A DNA stretch of 38,299 nucleotides, taken from positions 1-38,299 of the forward strand of contig NZ_CAPS01000096.1 in NCBI RefSeq assembly GCF_000333955.1. The letters run 5' to 3'. The notes beneath the pieces were generated by a model, which saw only the letters and a list, made by a program, of their open reading frames with translations, was not told where the DNA came from and searched no databases. This stretch comes from Rhodococcus sp. AW25M09. Lineage in GTDB: Bacteria > Actinomycetota > Actinomycetes > Mycobacteriales > Mycobacteriaceae. Of the stretch, positions 24,917-32,671 are shown in pieces. A program made the translations under genes and the position numbers. How positions within the stretch are numbered: position 1 is the stretch's first letter; each line of letters starts with the position of its first letter.

Positions 24917-25171
24917 ATGGACTGGCGCCACAAGGCTATTTGTCGCGATGAAGACCCGGAACTATTTTTCCCGGTGGGAAACAGTGGCCCGGCTCTCGCG
25001 CAGATCGCCGATGCCAAAGTCGTCTGTACTCGGTGCCCCGTCACCGCTGAATGCCTGTCCTGGGCACTCGAATCCGGCCAAGATGCTGGAGTATGGGGCG
25101 CAATGAGTGAAGACGAGCGCCGTGCGCTCAAGCGACGCAATGCACGTACGCGCGCACGCAGCACCGTCTGA
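24917..25171 (+). CDS. whiB1: WhiB1 iron-sulfur transcription factor
   Basis: 84 residues, nearly identical in plan to M. tuberculosis WhiB1. The four 4Fe-4S ligands are C9, C37, C40 and C46 (CRDEDPELFF; CTRCPVTAEC). The GVWGAMSEDERRALKRR turn and basic helix bind DNA and the region-4 tail of the primary sigma factor. WhiB1 is essential in mycobacteria; its cluster reacts with nitric oxide, which turns the apo form into a DNA-binding repressor. ATG 24917 has AAGGAG at an acceptable distance. Single-gene unit ended by the hairpin at 25194-25229, with CRP-type sites upstream. Confidence 0.97.
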   Translation: MDWRHKAICRDEDPELFFPVGNSGPALAQIADAKVVCTRCPVTAECLSWALESGQDAGVWGAMSEDERRALKRRNARTRARSTV

Positions 25172-25193
25172 GACGCTTTCGCAGCAACTCGAC

Positions 25194-25229
25194 AAGGCCC
25201 GGTATCCGCAGCAGCGGGTGCCGGGCCTT
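25194..25229. terminator. bidirectional terminator between whiB1 and pdtaS
   Basis: A hairpin with a nine-base perfect outer stem (AAGGCCCGG / CCGGGCCTT), a two-base mismatch and an inner stem of four to five bases around AGCA. It lies 22 bp after the whiB1 stop and 54 bp before the convergent pdtaS stop, and can serve both strands. There is no long T tract, which is normal in high-GC actinobacteria. Confidence 0.8.
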
Positions 25230-25282
25230 CCGCGTGCGGTGAGCCGCTCGGCTCACGTAACTCAATATTCACCGAACGAGCG

Positions 25283-26761
25283 TCAGGGCCTGGGCATCCG
25301 CCGTCCCAGCGGAACCCTCAACATCGCGTCCGTGCCCCCGCCCGCTGCCGGATGCAGCCCGAGCGATCCGTTGAGCTCGACCGAGACGAGCGTGCGGACG
25401 ATCTGCAATCCGAGCCCGTCCGAGCGCTCCAGCGAAAACCCGCTCGGTAGGCCGCGTCCGTCGTCGTGGATGACCACATCCAGCCATTTCGCCGAACGAT
25501 CGGCGCTGATTCTCACCACGCCGGCCGATCCGGCGTCGAAACCGTGCTCCATCGCGTTCTGAACCAGTTCGGTCAGCACCATCACCAACGGAGTGGCTCG
25601 CTCTGCCGAGAAGACTCCGAGCTTGCCCTCGCGTACCACTCGTACCCGCGGATTGACCGTCGCGATGTCGAGCATGATCGGTACCAATCGATCGACTATC
25701 TCGTCGAGATCGATCTCCTCGTCCACCGACATCGACAACATTTCGTGCACCACGGCGATGGACGTCACCCGACGGACCGATTCGGACAACGCAGTGCGCG
25801 CTTCCTCGTTCTCGAGTCGACGAGACTGTAGCCGGAGCAGGGCCGCCACGGTCTGCAGATTGTTCTTCACCCGATGGTGAATCTCCCGGATGGTCGCATC
25901 CTTGCTGAGCAGGGCACGATCGCGTCGCTTCACCTCGGTGACATCTCGGACCAGCACCGCCGCACCTGCGGACCGCCCACGGGGCTGCAACGCCAGCGTG
26001 CGCACGAGAACGGTGGCACCGCGAGCGTCGACCTCCATCCGATGGCCCACGTTGCCACTGAGCGACGACCGAATATGGTCGGCAACCTCTTGTGAGTCGA
26101 ACGGGTCGGTGACCAGCGACCGGGTGATCGACGCCAGATCGCGACCCGACAGTTCCGTCGTCAGTCCCATCCGGTGATAGGCAGAGAGTGCGTTGGGACT
26201 GGCGTAGTCCACCCGACCTTCGGTGTCGACGCGGATAAACCCATCGCCTGCTCGAGGCGACGAGTTCACATCGGTGCGCTCTTCCGGTGTGGGAAACGTG
26301 CCCTCGCTGATCATCAGACAGAGGTCGTCGGCGCATTCTCGGTAGGCCACCTCCAGCGCACTCTGCGGCCGAAGCTGAGCCGGGTCGGTATCCCGCGTCA
26401 GCACCGCGATCACGTGCTCGCCACACCGCACCGGAATGCTCTCACTTCGCGTCAGGACGCCTCCTCGAACGATCTCACGCTGCTGCAGCGCAACCATCAC
26501 ATCCGGGTGCTCCGACTCGGAGATGGTCGTGCCCACGATGTCGTGCGTGAACACTGTCGGCGCGGTTGTCGGACGGCACTGAGCCACACACAACACGTCG
26601 GCGTTCTCACTGGCCACATCGTCGGTTCCGACCCACAACAGCACGTCGGCGAAGGACAGGTCGGCCAACAGTTGCCACTCCCCCACCACTCGCTGCAGAT
26701 GGTCGACCGCAACACCGGGAAGGTCGGTGTGTTCGGCCAGCAGGTCACTGAGGGTCGACAC
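25283..26761 (-). CDS. pdtaS: PdtaS sensor histidine kinase
   Basis: 492 residues, soluble, equivalent to Rv3220c. The order is a GAF domain (about 1-150), a PAS domain (about 175-285, GFIRVDTEGRVDYASPNALSAYHRMG), a HisKA_2 dimer helix with the phospho-His in IREIHHRVKNNLQTVAALLRL, and an HATPase (ELVQNAMEHGF N-box; HDDGRGLPSGF; SDGLGLQIVRTLV). PdtaS phosphorylates PdtaR, an ANTAR RNA-binding antiterminator; in mycobacteria it senses nitric oxide, copper and cyclic-di-GMP. No pdtaR is in the window, as in M. tuberculosis, where it lies elsewhere. The start is GTG 26761, 21 bp after the biotinylated-protein gene, so they are probably one operon. Confidence 0.95.
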   Translation of the reverse strand: MSTLSDLLAEHTDLPGVAVDHLQRVVGEWQLLADLSFADVLLWVGTDDVASENADVLCVAQCRPTTAPTVFTHDIVGTTISESEHPDVMVALQQREIVRGGVLTRSESIPVRCGEHVIAVLTRDTDPAQLRPQSALEVAYRECADDLCLMISEGTFPTPEERTDVNSSPRAGDGFIRVDTEGRVDYASPNALSAYHRMGLTTELSGRDLASITRSLVTDPFDSQEVADHIRSSLSGNVGHRMEVDARGATVLVRTLALQPRGRSAGAAVLVRDVTEVKRRDRALLSKDATIREIHHRVKNNLQTVAALLRLQSRRLENEEARTALSESVRRVTSIAVVHEMLSMSVDEEIDLDEIVDRLVPIMLDIATVNPRVRVVREGKLGVFSAERATPLVMVLTELVQNAMEHGFDAGSAGVVRISADRSAKWLDVVIHDDGRGLPSGFSLERSDGLGLQIVRTLVSVELNGSLGLHPAAGGGTDAMLRVPLGRRMPRP

Positions 26762-26782
26762 GAGGTCTCACACAACCGCGGA

Positions 26783-26998
26783 TCAGGACACCACAGCGAT
26801 GAGGTCGCCCTGTTGAATGACGTCGCCCACCGCGACGTCCACGGACGTGACCGTCCCTGCAGTCTCGGCCAGCACCGGAATTTCCATCTTCATGGACTCC
26901 AGGATCACGAGGGTGTCACCCACCTCGACTGCGTCACCTCTGGCCACGACCACCTGAAACACGGTGGACACCATCTCCGCTCGGACGTCCTCGGACAT
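26783..26998 (-). CDS. biotinylated carrier protein, TB7.3-like
   Basis: 71 residues consisting of one biotinyl domain. The biotin-accepting Lys is K37 in ESMKMEIPV, with the mirrored half-folds VARGDAVEVGDTLVILES and VAVGDVIQQGDLIAVVS. It matches the free-standing biotinylated protein TB7.3 (Rv3221c), probably a carboxyl carrier that works with separate biotin carboxylase and carboxyltransferase subunits. AGAAAGGGG precedes ATG 26998. It is upstream of pdtaS on the same strand. Confidence 0.93.
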   Translation of the reverse strand: MSEDVRAEMVSTVFQVVVARGDAVEVGDTLVILESMKMEIPVLAETAGTVTSVDVAVGDVIQQGDLIAVVS

Positions 26999-27117
26999 CG
27001 GCGAACCCCTTTCTCACGTCACCAAGAACTGCGCCGGACACCCGCTGGGGACCAGGCCCGTCACAGTAAGCCAATCACACGTGGGAGACTGTAGTGAACA
27101 AACGAGAGGAGCCCATC

Positions 27118-27192
27118 ATGGGAAAGCGTGGACGTAAGAAGCGTGCTCGTAAGGGCAACAAGGCCAACCACGGCAAACGTCCGAACAGCTGA
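27118..27192 (+). CDS. 50S ribosomal protein bL37
   Basis: A 24-residue, extremely basic peptide (MGKRGRKKRARKGNKANHGK, then RPNS). It matches the actinobacteria-specific ribosomal protein bL37, found in the structure of the mycobacterial 70S ribosome and coded at this same place between TB7.3 and rshA. GAGAGGAG lies six bases before ATG 27118. Short genes like this are often missed in annotation. It is a single-gene unit, divergent from the TB7.3-like gene and ended by a very strong hairpin. Confidence 0.93.
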   Translation: MGKRGRKKRARKGNKANHGKRPNS

Positions 27193-27208
27193 CGGTTTGC
27201 CACACGCC

Positions 27209-27246
27209 GCGAGGGGCCGAGAAGCATGTGCTTCTCGGCCCCTCGC
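27209..27246. terminator. bidirectional terminator between bL37 and rshA
   Basis: A perfect inverted repeat with 18-base arms (27209-27226 and 27229-27246; left arm starts GCGAGGGGCC) around TG; the actual loop is about four bases. It stands 17 bp after the bL37 stop and 29 bp before the convergent rshA stop, so it serves both. Confidence 0.87.
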
Positions 27247-27274
27247 CGGTTGGTAGGCCCTTCGGAGCCCTGGA

Positions 27275-27571
27275 CTATTCGGAGTCGATCCGGCGAGTCA
27301 ATACGGTTCGCCTGATTTCGACGCTCAGTCGTTCGCGCAGACCTGCAGGTGCCTGATCTCCTCCGCATTTGCGTGAGATCAGCCGCTTGACCTTCTCTTC
27401 GATCCCGTAGGCCTCGAAGCACGACCCGCACTCGTCGATGTGCTTCTGTAGGCGAGATCTGCTGGCCTCGTCACACTCGTTGTCGAGCATGATCCATACG
27501 TCTGCAATGACCGCCGAGCAATCGAGTCGCTCGAACTGTTCGCTTCCGTCGGTGTTGCCGGTGCCCGTCAC
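27275..27571 (-). CDS. rshA: anti-sigma factor RshA (zinc-binding ZAS type)
   Basis: 98 residues. The ZAS signature HIDECGSC (H-x3-C-x2-C), preceded by [10 protein letters not shown], binds zinc and forms the thiol switch that releases SigH when oxidised. A second Cys in ISRKCGG and the charged C-terminus are typical of RshA/RsrA. GTG 27571 overlaps the sigH stop as GTGA, so the anti-sigma factor is made in fixed ratio with its sigma factor. Equivalent to Rv3221A, which lies in the same order. Confidence 0.93.
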   Translation of the reverse strand: MTGTGNTDGSEQFERLDCSAVIADVWIMLDNECDEASRSRLQKHIDECGSCFEAYGIEEKVKRLISRKCGGDQAPAGLRERLSVEIRRTVLTRRIDSE

Positions 27572-28359
27572 TGGACTACCTCCTGCTCGTGCCGATCGAC
27601 TGCGCCGTCCCGGTTGAAGCCCCGCTCGCGCGCGACACCGGCCAACAAACCCCTCAGCTGCTTGCGTCCGCGGTGCAGACGCGACATCACCGTACCGATG
27701 GGAGTACCCATGATCTCGGCGATCTCCTTGTAGGGAAATCCCTCGACGTCGGCGTAGTAGACGGCCATCCGAAACTCTTCGGGCAGAGACTGCAAGGCCG
27801 CCTTGATGTCGTCGTCGGGCAAGGCGTCCAGCGCCTCGACCTCGGCAGAACGCAGTCCGGTCGACGTGTGCTCCGCGGTGGCTGCGAGCTGCCAGTCGCT
27901 GATCTCGTCGGTCGGGTACTGGGCGGGCTGACGCTGCTTCTTGCGATAAGAATTGATGTAGGTGTTGGTCAGGATGCGATAGAGCCACGCTTTGAGATTC
28001 GTGCCATCGCGGAACGATCGGAAAGCCGAGTAGGCCTTCACGAACGTCTCCTGAACCAGGTCCTCGGCGTCGGCAGGGTTACGCGTCATCCGCAGTGCCG
28101 CGCCGTACAGCTGATCCAGCATCGGCAGCGCGTCCCGCTCGAAGCGCTCGGTCAGCTGAGCCTCGGTCTCGGCTGCCCGCTGCTCCGCGATGGCCTTCTC
28201 GTCCTCGATTGCAGTGGCCGCTGCACCGGGAGTCCTGGGTTCTGTCACGCTGATCCCTTCGGTAGCTTCCGCCGTCCAGGCTACCGCGCCCGAGGCCGGC
28301 TTCCGCGAGGAGATCACCTCCGCCAGAGCCAGAGGACGTTCCGCGGTCAGCAGTGCCAT
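27568..28359 (-). CDS. sigH: ECF sigma factor SigH
   Basis: 263 residues from ATG 28359. Region 2 reads [50 protein letters not shown]; region 4 reads [48 protein letters not shown]. Both are nearly those of mycobacterial SigH and Streptomyces SigR, which control thioredoxin, protease and heat-stress genes. Two starts look usable: ATG 28359 with GGAAGGAA, and GTG 28248 ([10 protein letters not shown]) with GAAGGGA, giving 226 residues, closer to M. tuberculosis SigH (216). In Streptomyces a longer SigR isoform is made from an upstream start and is unstable; the same may hold here. A SigH-type promoter lies just upstream. Confidence 0.95.
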   Translation of the reverse strand: MALLTAERPLALAEVISSRKPASGAVAWTAEATEGISVTEPRTPGAAATAIEDEKAIAEQRAAETEAQLTERFERDALPMLDQLYGAALRMTRNPADAEDLVQETFVKAYSAFRSFRDGTNLKAWLYRILTNTYINSYRKKQRQPAQYPTDEISDWQLAATAEHTSTGLRSAEVEALDALPDDDIKAALQSLPEEFRMAVYYADVEGFPYKEIAEIMGTPIGTVMSRLHRGRKQLRGLLAGVARERGFNRDGAVDRHEQEVVQ

Positions 28360-28397
28360 TGTTCGTTCCTTCCGCCAGTAGACGTATCTGTTGTTGC

Positions 28398-28426
28398 ACA
28401 ACACAGCTCTGCGCCGACGTGTTCCC
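28398..28426 (-). promoter_or_regulatory. SigH-type autoregulatory promoter of sigH
   Basis: On the minus strand GGGAAC (28426-28421) is followed after exactly 18 bases by GTTGT (28402-28398). The SigH/SigR promoter consensus is GGAAT or GGAAC, N18, GTT, so this is a full match. It lies about 40 bp before ATG 28359, so the transcript starting here would carry the longer reading frame as well as the shorter. Confidence 0.8.
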
Positions 28427-28449
28427 GCCGGATCGCTAGAGTCCCGTTG

Positions 28450-28941
28450 ATGGCCACGTCCACACCCGCTCTCGCGCTGCTCACCAGACAGAAGGTGGCG
28501 CACACCGTGCACTCGTACGACCACGATTCGCGAGTCCAGTCCTACGGTGAGGAGGCGGCGCAGATACTCGTCGAACGCCTCGGAGTTCGACCCGAACGAG
28601 TCTTCAAGACCCTGATCGTCCAACGTGCCGACCGTTCGCTGGCCGTGGCACTCGTCCCGGTCACGACCACGCTCTCGCTCAAGGCAGCGGCGACCGCCCT
28701 GGCTACCAGAAAGATCACACTGGCCGACAGGGCTGCCGCCGAACGGTCCTCGGGATACGTCTTCGGTGGAATTTCCCCTCTGGGACAGCGCAGGTTCCTT
28801 CCCACGGCGATCGACGACTCAGCGCTGGGGTTCGAGACGGTGCTGTGCAGCGGAGGGCGCCGAGGACTCGAAATCGAACTGGACCCGGTCGATCTCGTCC
28901 GGCTCACCCGCGCCACATCCGCGCCCATCGCGACGCGCTGA
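28450..28941 (+). CDS. ybaK: Cys-tRNA(Pro) deacylase YbaK/EbsC
   Basis: 163 residues of the YbaK/ProX editing-domain family. The typical start is [20 protein letters not shown]. The catalytic-site Lys lies in VFKTLIVQ and the conserved block is [24 protein letters not shown]. YbaK removes cysteine wrongly loaded on tRNA-Pro. ATG 28450 is the family start. It diverges from sigH across 90 bp that hold the SigH promoter. The remnants Rv3224A/B in M. tuberculosis seem to be broken versions of this gene; here it is whole. Confidence 0.93.
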   Translation: MATSTPALALLTRQKVAHTVHSYDHDSRVQSYGEEAAQILVERLGVRPERVFKTLIVQRADRSLAVALVPVTTTLSLKAAATALATRKITLADRAAAERSSGYVFGGISPLGQRRFLPTAIDDSALGFETVLCSGGRRGLEIELDPVDLVRLTRATSAPIATR

Positions 28942-28965
28942 TTCCGAATGAGCGAAGATGTACAG

Positions 28966-30261
28966 GTGAGCAATTGGACAGCCCCCGCCGCCGTCGCACC
29001 CGTCGACGCGACAGTCACTCTGCCCGGATCGAAATCGATTACCAATCGCGCACTGATCATCGCTTCCCTGGCATCGGGCCCGTCGACGATCACCGGTGCC
29101 CTGCGAAGCCGTGACACCGACCTCATGATCGACGCTCTGACAACACTGGGGATCGGGATCACCGCCGCCGATGACGACAGAACGGCACTGCACGTCGATC
29201 CGGCTCCGCTAAGCGGCGGAGCGGTGGAGTGCGGGCTGGCCGGAACCGTGATGCGCTTCGTGCCGCCACTGGCCGCACTCGCCGACGGCGAGGTGTCGTT
29301 CGACGGTGACGAGCAGGCCCGCATCCGCCCGCTGGACACGATCCTCGACGCACTGCGCGCCGTAGGAGCCGACGTCCAGGGCAGCGCGCTGCCGTTCACG
29401 ATGCGCGGCACGGGCTCGCTTCGCGGCGGGCCGGTCGAGATCGACGCCTCGGGATCCTCGCAGTTCGTCTCGGGTCTGATGCTCTCGGCCGCGGCATTCG
29501 ACGAGGGCATAGAAATCCACCACATCGGCAAGCCCGTTCCGTCCATGCCACATATCGACATGACCGTGGAGATGCTGCGGCGGGCCGGCGTGCGGGTGGA
29601 CACCCCCGAGAGCGGCGACGCGAACACCTGGCGTGTGCACCCGGGTCCGGTCACGCCGATCGAGTGGAGCATCGAGCCTGACCTGTCCAACGCCACCCCT
29701 TTCCTGGCCGCGGCGGCGGTCACGAAAGGCGTGGTGCGCGTTCCCAATTGGCCACAATCGACCACTCAGCCCGGTGACGCGATCCGCGAGATACTCGCCA
29801 GGATGGGCGCTCGGGTCGAGCTGAGCGCCGGCATCCTGACCGTCGAGGGCCCGGATACGTTGCGCGGCATCGACTTCGACCTCCACGATGTCGGCGAGTT
29901 GACCCCCACCGTCGCGGCGCTCGCCGCTCTCGCCGACGGGCCGTCGATTCTGCGCGGCATCGCCCACCTACGTGGTCACGAGACCGACCGACTCGCGGCG
30001 CTGACGACCGAGATCGTGCGACTCGGCGGTCGAGCTGTCGAAACCGACGACGGTATCCGCATCGATCCGGCACCGCTGCACGGCGGCAACTGGCACTCGT
30101 ACGCCGACCACCGAATGGCCACGGCGGGTGCCATCATCGGACTGCGCGTACCCGGTGTCGAGGTGGACGATATCGGCACTACCGCCAAGACCCTCCCCGA
30201 TTTCGAAAAGCTTTGGGACGCAATGCTGTCCACGCCGACACCGAGCGGGGTCGGCTCCTGA
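28966..30261 (+). CDS. aroA: 3-phosphoshikimate 1-carboxyvinyltransferase (EPSP synthase)
   Basis: About 431 residues, full length. The N-terminal [14 protein letters not shown] binds shikimate-3-phosphate and [20 protein letters not shown] is the actinobacterial form of the GTAMRP loop; [34 protein letters not shown] and [15 protein letters not shown] are all present. The enzyme joins PEP to shikimate-3-phosphate in the aromatic amino acid pathway. GTG 28966 (SNWTAP) is chosen because relatives start at this level; ATG 28948 is in frame but has no ribosome site either. It is 24 bp after ybaK and continues into rsgA. Confidence 0.94.
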   Translation: MSNWTAPAAVAPVDATVTLPGSKSITNRALIIASLASGPSTITGALRSRDTDLMIDALTTLGIGITAADDDRTALHVDPAPLSGGAVECGLAGTVMRFVPPLAALADGEVSFDGDEQARIRPLDTILDALRAVGADVQGSALPFTMRGTGSLRGGPVEIDASGSSQFVSGLMLSAAAFDEGIEIHHIGKPVPSMPHIDMTVEMLRRAGVRVDTPESGDANTWRVHPGPVTPIEWSIEPDLSNATPFLAAAAVTKGVVRVPNWPQSTTQPGDAIREILARMGARVELSAGILTVEGPDTLRGIDFDLHDVGELTPTVAALAALADGPSILRGIAHLRGHETDRLAALTTEIVRLGGRAVETDDGIRIDPAPLHGGNWHSYADHRMATAGAIIGLRVPGVEVDDIGTTAKTLPDFEKLWDAMLSTPTPSGVGS

Positions 30262-31247
30262 CCGCGCGTCGGTACGACGAGTCCGACGTTCGTATCCGGC
30301 CGGGCAAGAGCTCACGTCCGCGCACCAAGACTCGCCCCGAACACAACGACGCCGAAGCCGGCATGGTCGTCTCCGTCGACCGCGGCCGGTGGGGATGTGT
30401 GCTCGGCGGAGACCCGTCCAGACCGGTCGTGACGATGCGCGCCCGCGAGCTGGGCCGAACTCCGATAGTGGTGGGCGACGAAGTCGGCATCGTCGGAGAC
30501 CTGTCGGGCAAGGTGGACACCCTGGCTCGAATAGTGCGCGTGGCCGAGCGCCGCACGGTGCTGCGGCGTACCGCCGATGACACGGACCCGTTCGAGCGCG
30601 TCGTGGTGGCCAATGCGGACCGATTGCTCATCGTCGCGGCTCTCGCAGACCCACCGCCGCGCACCGGCTTCGTCGAACGAGCACTGGTGGCCGCGTACGT
30701 CGGCGGCCTCCAACCAGTGCTGTGCCTGACCAAGAGCGACCTGGCAGCACCCGAGGAATTCACTGCGGCGTTCGCAGATCTCGACGTCCCGGTGGTGCTG
30801 GCGGGTCAGTCCGAAGACCTCACCGAACTGACGGCCATGCTGACGAACGAGGTGACCGCACTGATCGGACACTCCGGAGTCGGGAAGTCCACTCTCGTCA
30901 ACAGGTTGGTGCCCGACGCCTATCGTGCGACCGGGGTGGTGTCGGGCGTGGGAAAGGGACGTCACACCTCGACACAGTCGGTGGCGCTACCGCTGCCCGG
31001 CGGCGGTTGGGTGGTGGACACGCCTGGCATCCGATCGTTCGGATTGGCGCACATCTCGCCGGCGAACGTCGTCGCGGCCTTCTCGGACCTCGCCGACACG
31101 ATCGAGGACTGTCCGCGGGGGTGCACTCACCTCGGCCCTCCGGCCGACCCCGAATGCGCCCTCGACACACTCACCGGCGACGCAGCTCGACGCGTTGCTG
31201 CCGTGCGCCTACTCCTCGAAGCCGTTCGAACGAACGAGGCCTGGTAG
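30213..31247 (+). CDS. rsgA: ribosome small subunit-dependent GTPase RsgA
   Basis: Up to 344 residues, equivalent to Rv3228. The N-terminal part ([26 protein letters not shown]) is the actinobacterial extension, then an OB-like domain. A circularly permuted GTPase follows with G4 LTKSDL, G1 [10 protein letters not shown] and G3 DTPGIRSF, ending in the zinc knuckle [17 protein letters not shown]. RsgA checks the 30S subunit during assembly. The only conventional start before the conserved part is TTG 30213, overlapping aroA by 49 bp. CTG 30258 overlaps the aroA stop as CTGA and starts six codons before the conserved block, so it may be the real one. Confidence 0.92.
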   Translation: MGRNAVHADTERGRLLTARRYDESDVRIRPGKSSRPRTKTRPEHNDAEAGMVVSVDRGRWGCVLGGDPSRPVVTMRARELGRTPIVVGDEVGIVGDLSGKVDTLARIVRVAERRTVLRRTADDTDPFERVVVANADRLLIVAALADPPPRTGFVERALVAAYVGGLQPVLCLTKSDLAAPEEFTAAFADLDVPVVLAGQSEDLTELTAMLTNEVTALIGHSGVGKSTLVNRLVPDAYRATGVVSGVGKGRHTSTQSVALPLPGGGWVVDTPGIRSFGLAHISPANVVAAFSDLADTIEDCPRGCTHLGPPADPECALDTLTGDAARRVAAVRLLLEAVRTNEAW

Positions 31248-31281
31248 CAACCGCCCCTCGGGGTCGGCTACCACCAGGCCT
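31237..31281. terminator. terminator between rsgA and the first desaturase
   Basis: An imperfect hairpin: AGGCCTGGTAGC (31237-31248, containing the rsgA stop TAG) pairs with GCTACCACCAGGCCT (31267-31281), with a two-base bulge and an inner CCCCTCGGGG hairpin in the loop. It lies between two convergent genes and can act on both. Confidence 0.68.
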
Positions 31282-31298
31282 GCGCGCAGTCCGGGTGC

Positions 31299-32549
31299 CT
31301 ACGCGGCCGTACCGACCGGCCTACGAGTTCTCCTGCGCTTCTTCGTTTCCGCGATGGCGGTTCGCAAACCACGGCGCTTGCCGGTCTCGGGATCGACCGT
31401 GAACAGCCCCGCCGGAGCGTCGGCGAACTTACGTTCCGATGCGGTTTCCGGAGCGTCGTCGCTGGTTGCCTTCAAGTACTTGTTGGGCAGCGACAGCTTC
31501 GCAATGGTCCGCCAGGACAAGAAGTACTGATGGACGATCGAGCCTGTCGTGTACGGCAGGTCGTACTTCTCTGCGAGTTCGAGCACTCGAACCTTGATTT
31601 CCCGCAGGCGGTTGCTGGGGAGATCGGGGAAGAGATGGTGCTCGATCTGGTAGCACAGGTTACCGCTCATGAATTCCATGACGGGGCCCGCGTTGAAGTT
31701 CGCGCTACCGAGCATCTGACGCAGGTACCACTGACCCTGCGTCTCGCCCTCCATGTCGGACTTGGTGAACTTCTCGGCGCCGTCCGGGAAGTGTCCGCAG
31801 AAGATCACGGTGTTCGTCCACACGTTGCGCATCATGTTGGCGGCGATGTTCGCTGTCAACGTGCTCTTCCACGCGGGACCGGTCAGCAGCGGGTGCAGAA
31901 TGTAATCCTTGCCGACCTGCTTGCCGACCTTCTCGAGCACCTCGCGACGCTTCTGCTCGAACTCCTCGCGCGGCACTCGCCCCTTGGCAACCTTGCCCAG
32001 TTCGAGGTGCTGCAATGCCACGCCGTACTCGAAGAACAACTGCAGCAGCAAGTTGAAGACGGGATTGGCGAGGTTGAACGGCTTCCACCGTTGGTCCCGG
32101 GTGACACGGAGCAGGCCATAGCCCACGTCGTCGTCCATGCCCAGAATGTTCGTGTACTTGTGATGGATGTAGTTGTGCGTCTGCTTCCAGTGCGCCGACG
32201 GCCCCGTGTTGTCCCACTCCCACGAGGTGGAGTGAATCTCGGGATCGTTCATCCAGTCCCACTGGCCATGCATGACGTTGTGGCCCAGTTCCATGTTCTC
32301 GATGATCTTGGCGACCCCGAGCATGGCAGTGCCTGCGAGCCACGCCGGTCGACGACGACTGGCGAACAACAGTGCCCGACCGCCGATGTCGAGGGACCGT
32401 TGCAGACGAATGGTGTTCTTCACGTATCTGGCGTCGCGTTCACCGCGGGATGCCTCGATATCACGACGAATCGCATCGAGCTCGTGGCCCAGCGCTTCGA
32501 TATCAGCATCGGTCAGATGCGCGTATTCCTTGATGTCCGTAATCGCCAT
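31299..32549 (-). CDS. desA3: membrane acyl-CoA desaturase, DesA3-like (first copy)
   Basis: 416 residues. The three His boxes of membrane diiron desaturases are present: HNVMH (H90, H94), HNYIHH (H125, H129, H130) and QIEHH near 313. M. tuberculosis DesA3 (Rv3229c) makes oleoyl-CoA from stearoyl-CoA using electrons from Rv3230c, and the same order of genes is seen here. ATG 32549 has AGGAGG upstream. The C-terminus is very basic (KKRRRTRRP). It is a tandem paralogue of the next gene; the two share long blocks such as AGTAML-VAKIIENMELGHNVMHGQ. Two overlapping copies of the common motif lie upstream. Confidence 0.95.
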   Translation of the reverse strand: MAITDIKEYAHLTDADIEALGHELDAIRRDIEASRGERDARYVKNTIRLQRSLDIGGRALLFASRRRPAWLAGTAMLGVAKIIENMELGHNVMHGQWDWMNDPEIHSTSWEWDNTGPSAHWKQTHNYIHHKYTNILGMDDDVGYGLLRVTRDQRWKPFNLANPVFNLLLQLFFEYGVALQHLELGKVAKGRVPREEFEQKRREVLEKVGKQVGKDYILHPLLTGPAWKSTLTANIAANMMRNVWTNTVIFCGHFPDGAEKFTKSDMEGETQGQWYLRQMLGSANFNAGPVMEFMSGNLCYQIEHHLFPDLPSNRLREIKVRVLELAEKYDLPYTTGSIVHQYFLSWRTIAKLSLPNKYLKATSDDAPETASERKFADAPAGLFTVDPETGKRRGLRTAIAETKKRRRTRRPVGTAA

Positions 32550-32610
32550 GGATACAACCTCCTGGCAGTCGTGAACACACGGCGTTCGATGACGTGCCAT
32601 GTGCAATTCC

Positions 32611-32649
32611 GTCACCTACCGTATCGTAAGTTACGGTCGCGTAGGTTGC
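32611..32649. promoter_or_regulatory. double operator-like motif upstream of first desaturase
   Basis: The plus strand carries GTTACGGTCGCGTAGGTT (32630-32647), matching the motif also found upstream of the second desaturase and the reductase. A second, inverted and less perfect copy (minus strand, TTACGATACGGTAGGT; about 32613-32630) overlaps it, so the centre reads as the palindrome CGTAAGTTACG. The pair lies 62-100 bp before the ATG, in the expected promoter zone. Confidence 0.65.
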
Positions 32650-32671
32650 GGCCACGAATCTGTGTGACGAT

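Noticed and set aside
28542..29765. 407-codon antisense frame across ybaK and aroA
   Set aside because: Ser/Arg/Thr-rich antisense shadow without a ribosome site; aroA motifs prove the other strand.
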